This document shows positions 1-5,847 of a stretch of 5,847 bases of DNA, in pieces. Where the stretch lies: assembly GCA_016650415.1 (NCBI GenBank), contig JAENVU010000430.1, positions 1 to 5,847 of the forward strand, given 5' to 3'. The notes beneath the pieces were generated by a model. That model saw only the letters and a list, made by a program, of their open reading frames with translations. It was not told the DNA's origin and did no database searches. The stretch comes from Acidimicrobiia bacterium. GTDB taxonomy: Bacteria > Actinomycetota > Acidimicrobiia > IMCC26256 > JAENVU01. How positions within the stretch are numbered: the stretch's first letter is position 1; the number at the start of each line of letters is the position of its first letter. The translations under genes and the position numbers were made by a program.

Positions 1-1
1 G

Positions 2-1825
2 ATCGTCGAACCGGTCATCCACGCGACGACCTGGTGGCGCAACGGCGGGTTGGAGTTCTCGGTCGGGACCCGCATCGACGGGCTCGCGGTGATGATGCTC
101 TTCGTCGTCACGCTGATCTCGCTGCTCGTACACATCTATTCGACGGCGTACATGCACGACGACGAGCGCTTCACCTACTTCTACGCCGCGCTCAGCCTGT
201 TCACGGCCTCCATGCTCACGCTGGTGGTCGCGTCGAACACCTTGCAGCTGCTCGTCGGCTGGGAGCTGGTCGGGCTCTGCTCGTTCATGCTCATCGGCCA
301 CTGGTGGGAAGAGAAGGCCAACACCAACGCTGCGCTCAAGGCCTTCCTCACCACGCGGACCGGTGACATCGGTCTCCTGATCGGTGTGATCGTCACCTTC
401 TTCGCCGCGGGCCAGACCTTCGACATCGGCAAGATCAACGAGGCCGCACTCGGGGGCATCGGTGGCCACACGATCTGGGTGGTCGGTGCCTCGTGTCTGC
501 TGCTCGGCATCATCGGGAAGAGCGGTCAGTTCCCACTCCACACCTGGCTGCCCGACGCGATGGCCGGCCCGACACCGGTGTCGGCTCTTATCCACGCCGC
601 GACCATGGTCGTCGCCGGCGTCTATCTCGGCGCCCGCCTGTACGGAGTGTTCTGGCAGGGCTTCTCGATCCACGACGGTGGCATCAACCCGATGGCGCTC
701 ATCGGTGGGATCACGATCATCATCGGCGCCGCGCTGGCGTTCGTCCAGGACGACATCAAGAAGGTCCTCGCGTACTCGACGATCAGTCAGCTCGGCTACA
801 TGGTGATGGGCCTCGGCGTCGGTGCGTGGGTCGGCGCGGTGTTCCACCTCTTCACGCACGCGTTCTTCAAGGCGCTGCTCTTCCTCGGCGCCGGCTCGGT
901 CAGCCACTCCGGCTCGCATCACTCCTTCGACATGAAGAAGGAGATGGGCGGGCTGCGCAAGTACATGCCGATCACCTACGTCACGTTCATGATCGGATCG
1001 TTGGCCCTGGCCGGGATCTTCCCGCTCGCCGGGTTCTGGTCCAAGGACGAGATCCTCGCGACCGCCGGGCAGAACGGCTACGCGCTGTTCATGATCGTCG
1101 GCCTCGTCGGCGCGCTCATGACCGCGGCCTACATGACCCGGTGCGTGTACCTCACCTTCTTCGGTGAGTACCGCGGTCACCATCACCCGGAAGAGTCGCC
1201 CAAGGCCATCACCATCCCGCTGATCGTGCTGGCCGGTTTCAGTGTCGTCGCCGGGTTGGCCAACGCCGCACCATTCGGCGTCGAGAAGTTTGCCCAGTAC
1301 ATCGAGCCGCGGGTGGCGTTCCCCGAGAACATCTTCCTGCCGAACTTCGATTACGGCCTCGCGGCGCTCTCCCTCGGAGTGGTGCTGACCGCGGTCGGGA
1401 TCGCCGCCGCGTTCTGGTTCGAGCGGAAGGAAATGCAAGGTTTCCGCGGCCTCACGGATCGGAGCCCGGCGCTCGAGGCCGGCCATTCGCTCCTCGTCAA
1501 CAAGCTCTACCTGGACAACCTGTACGAGGACGTGATCGTCGCCGGTATCAAGGGACCGGTCGGGCGGGCCGCGTACTGGATCAACATGAATGTGATCGAC
1601 GGCGTCGTCAACGGCGTCGGCAAGAGCGCGGCCGCATTTGGTCGCGTGGTGTACCGCGACGTCGACCAGCTGGTGGTCGACGGTGCGGTGAATGGAATCG
1701 CACGGGAAACGGATCGCGCCGGTGGCGCGCTTCGTCCTTTGCAGTCGGGTCGCGTGCAGCGTTATGCGCTCATGCTGTTTGCCGCGGTCGGGCTCATCGC
1801 CCTCGCGCTCGCCATCTTCGGTTAA
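2..1825 (+). CDS. nuoL: NADH-quinone oxidoreductase subunit L, 5'-truncated by window edge
   Basis: NuoL is the most distal antiporter-like subunit of the complex I membrane arm and takes part in proton pumping. The frame is open to the left edge, so the true start lies outside; 607 residues are visible. Against E. coli NuoL (613 residues, recalled from memory) about 56 N-terminal residues are missing. The TTG at 50 is an internal Leu codon, not a start. Counting from that codon, visible family residues are the GWELVGLCS glutamate (Glu72; E. coli Glu144), Arg103 and Asp106, Lys157 in GKSGQFPLHTWLPDAMAGP (Lys229), His182 in LIHAATM (His254), His266, His270 and Lys274 in FHLFTHAFFKALLF (His334, His338, Lys342), and SKDEIL with Lys332 (Lys399). 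All key charges are kept. The C-terminal part (about 480-591) matches the lateral amphipathic helix and final membrane anchor, opening with NKLYLDNLYE. It is about 30 residues longer than in E. coli and contains a repeated VxDGxVNGx motif. It ends in TAA, 12 bases before nuoM. Identification is near certain. Confidence 0.98.
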   Translation: MVEPVIHATTWWRNGGLEFSVGTRIDGLAVMMLFVVTLISLLVHIYSTAYMHDDERFTYFYAALSLFTASMLTLVVASNTLQLLVGWELVGLCSFMLIGHWWEEKANTNAALKAFLTTRTGDIGLLIGVIVTFFAAGQTFDIGKINEAALGGIGGHTIWVVGASCLLLGIIGKSGQFPLHTWLPDAMAGPTPVSALIHAATMVVAGVYLGARLYGVFWQGFSIHDGGINPMALIGGITIIIGAALAFVQDDIKKVLAYSTISQLGYMVMGLGVGAWVGAVFHLFTHAFFKALLFLGAGSVSHSGSHHSFDMKKEMGGLRKYMPITYVTFMIGSLALAGIFPLAGFWSKDEILATAGQNGYALFMIVGLVGALMTAAYMTRCVYLTFFGEYRGHHHPEESPKAITIPLIVLAGFSVVAGLANAAPFGVEKFAQYIEPRVAFPENIFLPNFDYGLAALSLGVVLTAVGIAAAFWFERKEMQGFRGLTDRSPALEAGHSLLVNKLYLDNLYEDVIVAGIKGPVGRAAYWINMNVIDGVVNGVGKSAAAFGRVVYRDVDQLVVDGAVNGIARETDRAGGALRPLQSGRVQRYALMLFAAVGLIALALAIFG

Positions 1826-1829
1826 GGGA
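1825..1829 (+). promoter_or_regulatory. Probable ribosome binding site of nuoM
   Basis: AGGGA overlaps the last base of the nuoL TAA stop and lies 8 bases before the nuoM ATG at 1838, a normal Shine-Dalgarno spacing. It supports this ATG as the start and suggests translational coupling with nuoL. It is the only convincing Shine-Dalgarno-like sequence at the gene junctions in this window. Confidence 0.6.
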
Positions 1830-1837
1830 AGACGAGA

Positions 1838-3367
1838 ATGAACTGGTTCCATGATTGGGCGTTGACGCTGGCGATCTTCCTGCCGGCCGTAGGGCTCGGG
1901 ATCTTGCTGATCCTGCCCAAGGCCGAGGAGCAGCTCGCCAAGGTGGTGGCGTTGGGCACGAGCTTGGTCACGCTCGCGGTCGGCATCGGCATCCTCGCGG
2001 ACTTCAACTACGACAAGGCGGGCGACCTCCAGTTCGGGGTGAACAAGGCCTGGATCTCGGTCATCAAGGCCCGGTACCACCTGGGCCTCGATGGCATCTC
2101 GCTGCCGATGCTCATCCTCTCGATGTTCATCACGGTGCTGTGCATCATCTACTCCTGGAACCACTTCCCGGAGCCGCACAACCCGAAGGGGTTCCTCGCG
2201 CTGATCCTGCTGCTCGAGGTCGGCATGAACGGCACGTTCCTCGCCGAGGACCTGATCCTCTTCTTCATCTTCTTCGAGATCGTCCTGCTCCCGATGTTCT
2301 TCATGATCGGGGTGTGGGGCGGACCGAATCGAGAGTACGCGTCGATCAAGTTCTTCCTCTTCACGCTGTTCGGGTCCGCGTTGATGTTGTTGGGCTTCCT
2401 GGCGCTGTTCTTCATCCAGGGCACGTTCCAGATCCCCGCTCTCTCGAAGATGGCCGGGAGCGGAATCGTCGAGTCGACCCAGACCTTGATCTTCGGTGGC
2501 CTGTTCCTCGGCTTCGCGATCAAAGTGCCGATGTTCCCGTTCCATACGTGGCTTCCCGATGCGCATACCGAGGCGCCGACCGTGGGCTCGGTGCTACTGG
2601 CCGCGATCCTGCTGAAGCTCGGCACCTACGGATTCATCCGGATCGCGTTGCCCACCTTGCCCCACGCCGCGCACGTGTGGGCGCCGTGGATCGGCGGCCT
2701 CGCGGTCATCGGCATCATCTACGGGGCGTTGTGCTGTCTCGCCCAGACCGACATGAAGCGGCTCATCGCCTTCTCGTCGGTGGCCCACATGGGCTTCGTG
2801 ATGCTCGGCATCGCGACCCTCACCGACTTCGGCCTCAACGCGGCGATCTTCGGGATGGTCGCCCACGGTCTCATCACCGGCATGCTCTTCTTCCTCGCCG
2901 GATCGGTGCAGCACACCTATGGAACTCGCCAGATGAGTCGGCTCGGAGGTCTGTTGAAACAGGCTCCGAAGATGGGCTGGATCCTGGGATTCTGCGCGAT
3001 GGCCTCACTCGGTCTGCCGGGTCTGGCCGGATTCTGGGGCGAGTTCCCGGCCGTCCTGTCGGCGTACCAGCCGGCCGAAGGACTGTCCGCCGGTCTCTTC
3101 CGCGGCTTCATGGTCGTGGCCGCCATCGGGACCGTCCTCGCCGCGGGCTATCTCCTGTGGATGTACCAACGCGTCGCGTTCGGGGAACCGAAGGATGAGT
3201 TCGCCGACGCGCACATCCACGACGTCGGCATCTTCGAGTGGATCGCGTGGACGCCCATCCTGCTGATGATCGTGCTGCTCGGTGTGTACCCGGACACGAT
3301 CTTCTCCTTGACCAACGACGGTGTGCATCAGATCACCTCGACCATTGCCAAGGGCTTCGGGGGCTAG
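1838..3367 (+). CDS. nuoM: NADH-quinone oxidoreductase subunit M
   Basis: NuoM is the middle of the three antiporter-like proton-translocating subunits, lying between NuoL and NuoN in the membrane arm. The product is 509 residues, the same size as E. coli NuoM, and is mostly hydrophobic membrane segments. Key residues are in place: Glu147 in FFIFFEIVLLPMFF (E. coli Glu144), Lys229 in FAIKVPMFPFHTWLPDAH (Lys234), Lys260 in AAILLKLGTYG (Lys265), the DMKRLIAFSSVAHMG block with His317 (His322), His343 in VAHGLITGM (His348), and Glu402 in GFWGEF (Glu407), the terminal half-channel glutamate that distinguishes NuoM from NuoL and NuoN. E. coli numbers are from memory, but the steady offset of 5 from Lys229 onward supports the alignment. 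The ATG has an AGGGA 8 bases upstream and gives a normal N-terminus starting with a membrane helix. The 12-base gap after nuoL and 45-base gap before nuoN fit one operon. Nothing looks broken. Confidence 0.98.
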   Translation: MNWFHDWALTLAIFLPAVGLGILLILPKAEEQLAKVVALGTSLVTLAVGIGILADFNYDKAGDLQFGVNKAWISVIKARYHLGLDGISLPMLILSMFITVLCIIYSWNHFPEPHNPKGFLALILLLEVGMNGTFLAEDLILFFIFFEIVLLPMFFMIGVWGGPNREYASIKFFLFTLFGSALMLLGFLALFFIQGTFQIPALSKMAGSGIVESTQTLIFGGLFLGFAIKVPMFPFHTWLPDAHTEAPTVGSVLLAAILLKLGTYGFIRIALPTLPHAAHVWAPWIGGLAVIGIIYGALCCLAQTDMKRLIAFSSVAHMGFVMLGIATLTDFGLNAAIFGMVAHGLITGMLFFLAGSVQHTYGTRQMSRLGGLLKQAPKMGWILGFCAMASLGLPGLAGFWGEFPAVLSAYQPAEGLSAGLFRGFMVVAAIGTVLAAGYLLWMYQRVAFGEPKDEFADAHIHDVGIFEWIAWTPILLMIVLLGVYPDTIFSLTNDGVHQITSTIAKGFGG

Positions 3368-3389
3368 TGCAGTGATGCAGCGTCTCGGT

Positions 3390-3407
3390 GCCCGGCAGAG
3401 AGCGGGC
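3390..3407 (+). other. Small GC-rich inverted repeat in the nuoM-nuoN spacer
   Basis: GCCCG (3390-3394) can pair with CGGGC (3403-3407) around an 8-base loop, extendable by one T-G wobble pair. No T-run follows, so it is not a convincing terminator. The right arm lies just before the nuoN ATG at 3413, in the G-rich stretch where its ribosome binding site would be. The hairpin could therefore mask initiation, or may be chance in GC-rich DNA. The rest of the 45-base spacer (3368-3412) shows no gene and no strong Shine-Dalgarno sequence. Confidence 0.2.
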
Positions 3408-3412
3408 GGGTC

Positions 3413-4876
3413 ATGAACCCCGGTTGGGACTTCCACGCGATCGCGCCCGTGATCATCATCACGGCGACGATCGTCGCGGTGCTGATCGCCGATTTCTTCT
3501 TCGAGTACCGCGGTCGGTTCCGCACGCAGCAGATCGCCTCCTTGGGCGTGCTCGCGGCGATGATTCCGATCATCACGCTCGCGGTCGACGGCGGCACCCG
3601 GGAGATGTTCAACGGCGGATTTGTCGTCGACCCCTACTCGCTCGTGTTCCAGGGTTTCTTCCTGGCCGCCGCGTACATCTCGATGCTGCTCTCGGTCGAC
3701 TACATCGGAGACGGCGACTACTACCAGGGCGAGTTCTACGTCCTGCTGCTGACGTCGGTGCTCGGGATGCTCGTGATGTCGAGCGCCCGGGACCTGATCT
3801 CGATCTTCGTCGCGCTCGAGACGATCTCGATCCCCACGTTCGTGCTCGCCGGGTGGCGCAAGCACGATCCGAAGTCCAACGAAGCGGCGATCAAGTACTA
3901 CCTGATCGGTGTGATGTCGTCCGCCGTGATGCTCTACGGCATGTCGCTGGTGTTCGGCCTCACCGGCTCCACGCTGCTCAGCGAGATCGCCGACAAGGTC
4001 CGCACGCTCGATTCGCCGTTGCTGATCGTCGCGGGCTTCCTCACGATCGCCGGTTTCGCGTTCAAGGTGAGCGCGGTGCCGTTCCACTTCTGGGCCCCCG
4101 ACACCTACGAGGGAGCCCCCACGCCGGTGACCGCCTTCCTCTCGGTCGCGTCGAAGGTCGGTGGGTTCGTCGCGTTGCTCTCGGTGGTGTGGTTCGGGTT
4201 CAGTCCGAACTCCGCCATGTTCCAGCCGGTGTTGTGGGGCCTCGCCGCCGCGTCGTTGATCCTGGGCAACCTGGTTGCGCTCCGCCAGACCAACATCGTG
4301 CGGATGCTGGCGTACTCGTCCATTGCCCAGGGCGGGTTCATCCTGGTGCCCTTCGCCGTCGCATCCGACGGCGGCGCGTGGACGTCGTCGATCCAGTCCG
4401 TCGTCATCTACACCCTGATCTACGGCGCGATGAACCTCGGTGCCTTCGCGATCGTGATCGCGCTCGCGCGCCGGACTCGCAGTGCCGAGATCACGAGCTT
4501 CGCCGGCCTCGGTCAGTACGCCCCGGGGATGGCGATCGTGATGTCGATGTTCCTGTTCTCGTTAGCCGGGGTCCCGCCGTTCGCGGGATGGTTCGCCAAG
4601 TTCACGATGTTCCGGGCCGCGCTCGACGCCAACACCCCGGCGGCAACGGTCCTCGCGGCGCTCGCCGCGGTGAGCTCGGTGATCGCGTTCTTCTACTACG
4701 CCCGGGTCGCACGGGAGATGTGGTTCCACCAGCCGCCCGAGGGTGCCGACGTTCACCCGATCCGGACGCCGGTCGCCCTCAACGCGGCCGTGGTGATCTG
4801 TGCCGCGATCGTGATCGCGGTCGGTGTCTACCCGCAGCTCTTCGCACGTCTGGGTGACCTCGCGGCCGGCGGCTAG
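3413..4876 (+). CDS. nuoN: NADH-quinone oxidoreductase subunit N
   Basis: NuoN is the antiporter-like subunit nearest the quinone-side part of the complex I membrane arm. The product is 487 residues (E. coli about 485) and largely transmembrane. Family residues seen: Glu136 in FVALETISIP (E. coli Glu133), Lys161 in AIKYYLIG (Lys158), Lys218 and His225 in FKVSAVPFHFWAPD (Lys217, His224), the TYEGAPTPVTAFL block, Lys248 in SVASKVGG (Lys247), Tyr301 in LAYSSIAQGG (Tyr300), and Lys396 in GWFAKF (Lys395). Two positions differ from E. coli as I recall it: the lysine before RLLGYSS is Val296, and the histidine in SISHLGY is Gln306. The ATG at 3413 gives a normal N-terminus (WDFHAIAPVIII, then a membrane helix). 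The frame is open back to the nuoM stop but offers no ATG, GTG or TTG, so this start is favoured. Only G-rich sequence, not a clear Shine-Dalgarno, precedes it. It ends in TAG, 9 bases before the methyltransferase gene. Confidence 0.98.
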   Translation: MNPGWDFHAIAPVIIITATIVAVLIADFFFEYRGRFRTQQIASLGVLAAMIPIITLAVDGGTREMFNGGFVVDPYSLVFQGFFLAAAYISMLLSVDYIGDGDYYQGEFYVLLLTSVLGMLVMSSARDLISIFVALETISIPTFVLAGWRKHDPKSNEAAIKYYLIGVMSSAVMLYGMSLVFGLTGSTLLSEIADKVRTLDSPLLIVAGFLTIAGFAFKVSAVPFHFWAPDTYEGAPTPVTAFLSVASKVGGFVALLSVVWFGFSPNSAMFQPVLWGLAAASLILGNLVALRQTNIVRMLAYSSIAQGGFILVPFAVASDGGAWTSSIQSVVIYTLIYGAMNLGAFAIVIALARRTRSAEITSFAGLGQYAPGMAIVMSMFLFSLAGVPPFAGWFAKFTMFRAALDANTPAATVLAALAAVSSVIAFFYYARVAREMWFHQPPEGADVHPIRTPVALNAAVVICAAIVIAVGVYPQLFARLGDLAAGG

Positions 4877-4884
4877 CCCCGGCC
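4864..4884 (+). other. GC-rich inverted repeat spanning the nuoN stop
   Basis: GGCCGG (4864-4869) is the exact inverted complement of CCGGCC (4879-4884), with a 9-base loop holding the nuoN TAG. The loop region also contains the palindrome GGCTAGCC (4871-4878). The hairpin would end two bases before the GTG start of the next gene. No T-run follows, so a standard intrinsic terminator is unlikely. A translational effect on the downstream gene is possible, but the short stem may be chance in this GC-rich region. Confidence 0.25.
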
Positions 4885-4885
4885 C

Positions 4886-5847
4886 GTGACCGATTCGGAC
4901 GCACCGCCCCGCTCGCTCATCGTCGAGCGCATCCATCGCGAAGGGCCCATTCCGTTCAACGCGTTCGTCGAGGCCGCGCTCTACGGGCCGGGCGGGTTCT
5001 TCGCCTCCGGTGGCGGTGCGGGTCGCGGTGGTCGGGACTTCATCACCAGCCCGGAAGTCGGCCCGCTCTTCGGCGGGTGCGTGGCCCGGTTCCTGGACCG
5101 CGAGTGGGAGCGGCTCGGCCGGCCGGATCCGTTCATCGTGGTCGATGCCGGAGCCGGGAACGGCCGGCTGGCTCGGGAGGTCCTGCGCGCCGCCCCCGCC
5201 TGCGCGCCGGCGTTGCACATCGTGTTGGTCGAGCGCAGTGCCGCCCTCCGGGAGGAGCAGGCCGAGCGCTTGACGCTCGAACCGTTCGCGGACGTGCTGG
5301 GTCCTGCCGCGGTTCTCGACGCGGGCGAGGCGCCGGAACTCGTCGGCGGTCTCGGCCCGATCGTGAGCGCGCTCGATGCCATGCCCGCCCGGTCGATCGA
5401 CGGCGTCATCCTGGCGAACGAGTTGCTCGACAACCTGGCGTTCGACCTGCTCGAGCGCACGGAGCCGGGCTGGGCCGAGGTGCGGGTCGGTCTCGATCCC
5501 GACGAGCACTTCATCGAGGTGTTGATCCCGGCGGCACCTCACCTCGCCGAGTGTGTCGCGGAGGTCGATGCGCCGATCGGGGCCCGGCTGCCGACGGCCC
5601 TCGAAGTCAGCGAATGGATCGTGCAGTCCGCGAGCATTCTGCGGCGGGGTTCGATGCTGTTGCTCGACTATCTGCAACCGTGGTCCGAACTCGTCGACCG
5701 CGGCACCGGCTGGCTGCGCACGTACTCCGGACACACACGCGGGTCGACTCCGCTCGACGCGCCCGGAACCCAGGACATCACGATCGATGTTCCGATCGAG
5801 GTGGTGCGCCGCGCGGCTCGCCGGGCATCGTTGAGTGTCGCCGCGGA
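4886..5847 (+). CDS. MidA/NDUFAF7-family (COG1565) SAM-dependent methyltransferase, 3'-truncated by window edge
   Basis: This is a class I SAM-dependent methyltransferase of the family that includes mitochondrial complex I assembly factor NDUFAF7 and Dictyostelium MidA. 320 codons are visible with no stop before the edge; bacterial members are usually about 350-400 residues, so a short C-terminal part is missing. Landmarks in family order: GPIPFNAFVEAALYGPGGFF (20-39; family GPIxFxxFMxxALYxPxxGYY), RDFITSPEVGPLFG (50-63), SAM-binding motif I VVDAGAGNGRL (85-95), acidic motif II LVERSAALREEQ (114-125), ILANELLDNL (175-184), LLLDY (258-262) and GTQDITIDV (294-302). GTG 4886 is chosen because the nuoN TAG lies 12 bases upstream in the same frame, no other start codon falls between, and the conserved region begins by about residue 20. 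No clear Shine-Dalgarno is seen, so translation may be coupled to nuoN. Placement suggests methylation of a complex I subunit, by analogy with NDUFAF7 acting on NDUFS2 (NuoD in bacteria); this is inferred. The protein should be cytosolic: no signal peptide or membrane segment is visible. Confidence 0.88.
   Translation, partial: MTDSDAPPRSLIVERIHREGPIPFNAFVEAALYGPGGFFASGGGAGRGGRDFITSPEVGPLFGGCVARFLDREWERLGRPDPFIVVDAGAGNGRLAREVLRAAPACAPALHIVLVERSAALREEQAERLTLEPFADVLGPAAVLDAGEAPELVGGLGPIVSALDAMPARSIDGVILANELLDNLAFDLLERTEPGWAEVRVGLDPDEHFIEVLIPAAPHLAECVAEVDAPIGARLPTALEVSEWIVQSASILRRGSMLLLDYLQPWSELVDRGTGWLRTYSGHTRGSTPLDAPGTQDITIDVPIEVVRRAARRASLSVAA

Noticed and set aside
50..52. TTG at 50 as the nuoL start
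   Set aside because: Sixteen further in-frame codons upstream reach the window edge without a stop, and starting here would remove the first membrane helices found in NuoL. The gene is cut by the window, not short.
1166..1197. Histidine-rich loop in NuoL (RGHHHPEESP) as a metal site
   Set aside because: Charged, His-containing loops at this point are common in NuoL, including E. coli, and no other metal-binding pattern is present.
1855..3198. 447-codon + strand frame overlapping nuoM in another phase
   Set aside because: Arg/Gly/His-rich shadow frame with no family features; nuoM is unambiguous in its own frame.
3368..3380. Direct repeat TGCAG-tga-TGCAG after the nuoM stop
   Set aside because: Only five bases per copy and no further copies; too short to support a site.
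3447..3464. Seven-pair inverted repeat CCGTGAT/ATCACGG near the start of nuoN
   Set aside because: It arises from a run of Val-Ile-Ile-Ile-Thr codons in the first membrane helix, with no independent sign of function.
3005..4087. Long open frame on the - strand across the nuoM-nuoN junction
   Set aside because: Its translation is low-complexity, rich in Arg, Asp, Glu and His, with no family motif. It lies opposite two clearly conserved genes and is the usual antisense shadow in GC-rich DNA.
4803..4820. 18-base inverted repeat CCGCGATCGTGATCGCGG inside nuoN
   Set aside because: It falls in Ala-Ile-Val codons (gcg, atc, gtg) of a membrane helix, and similar GATC-rich palindromes recur in other Ile/Val/Ala stretches. 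Codon choice explains it.
3388..4857. 489-codon + strand frame overlapping nuoN in another phase
   Set aside because: It is Arg/Asp-rich and unlike any membrane protein. The nuoN frame carries all the conserved residues.
4562..5734. 390-codon open frame on the - strand opposite nuoN and the methyltransferase
   Set aside because: The + strand carries ordered methyltransferase motifs here, while the - strand product is Arg/Asp/Glu-rich with no recognisable domain.

Overview
This window is a stretch of GC-rich DNA, coding almost end to end on the + strand. It holds the distal end of a respiratory complex I (NADH:quinone oxidoreductase, NDH-1) operon: nuoL (5' end missing), nuoM and nuoN, followed 9 bases later by a gene for a MidA/NDUFAF7-family (COG1565) SAM-dependent methyltransferase that runs off the 3' edge. 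The third-position G/C preference, GTG start and family signatures suggest an actinobacterium, possibly of the Acidimicrobiia. That placement is an inference from residue patterns, not from a search.

Layout: bases 2-1825 are nuoL, open at the left edge and lacking roughly the first 55-60 residues. A 12-base gap carrying a Shine-Dalgarno-like AGGGA leads to nuoM (1838-3367). A 45-base spacer, the longest non-coding stretch, leads to nuoN (3413-4876). Nine bases later the methyltransferase starts at GTG 4886 and is still open at 5847. No RNA gene, mobile element, CRISPR array, clear promoter or terminator is visible, and no stretch over 300 bases lacks a gene.

How the genes work together: NuoL, NuoM and NuoN are the three antiporter-like (Mrp-type) subunits of the membrane arm. 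Each should move protons through lysine/glutamate/histidine residues in broken transmembrane helices, driven by quinone reduction elsewhere in the complex. Almost all of these key residues are present, so the subunits look functional. Human NDUFAF7 is a complex I assembly factor that dimethylates an arginine of the 49-kDa subunit (NDUFS2; bacterial NuoD). A relative directly behind nuoN therefore suggests a bacterial complex I maturation factor made with its target complex.

I found no wholly new system. The points most worth a second look are the methyltransferase linkage and its altered motifs, a duplicated motif in the C-terminal lateral-helix region of NuoL, and loss of the usual lysine before the LAYSS motif of NuoN.
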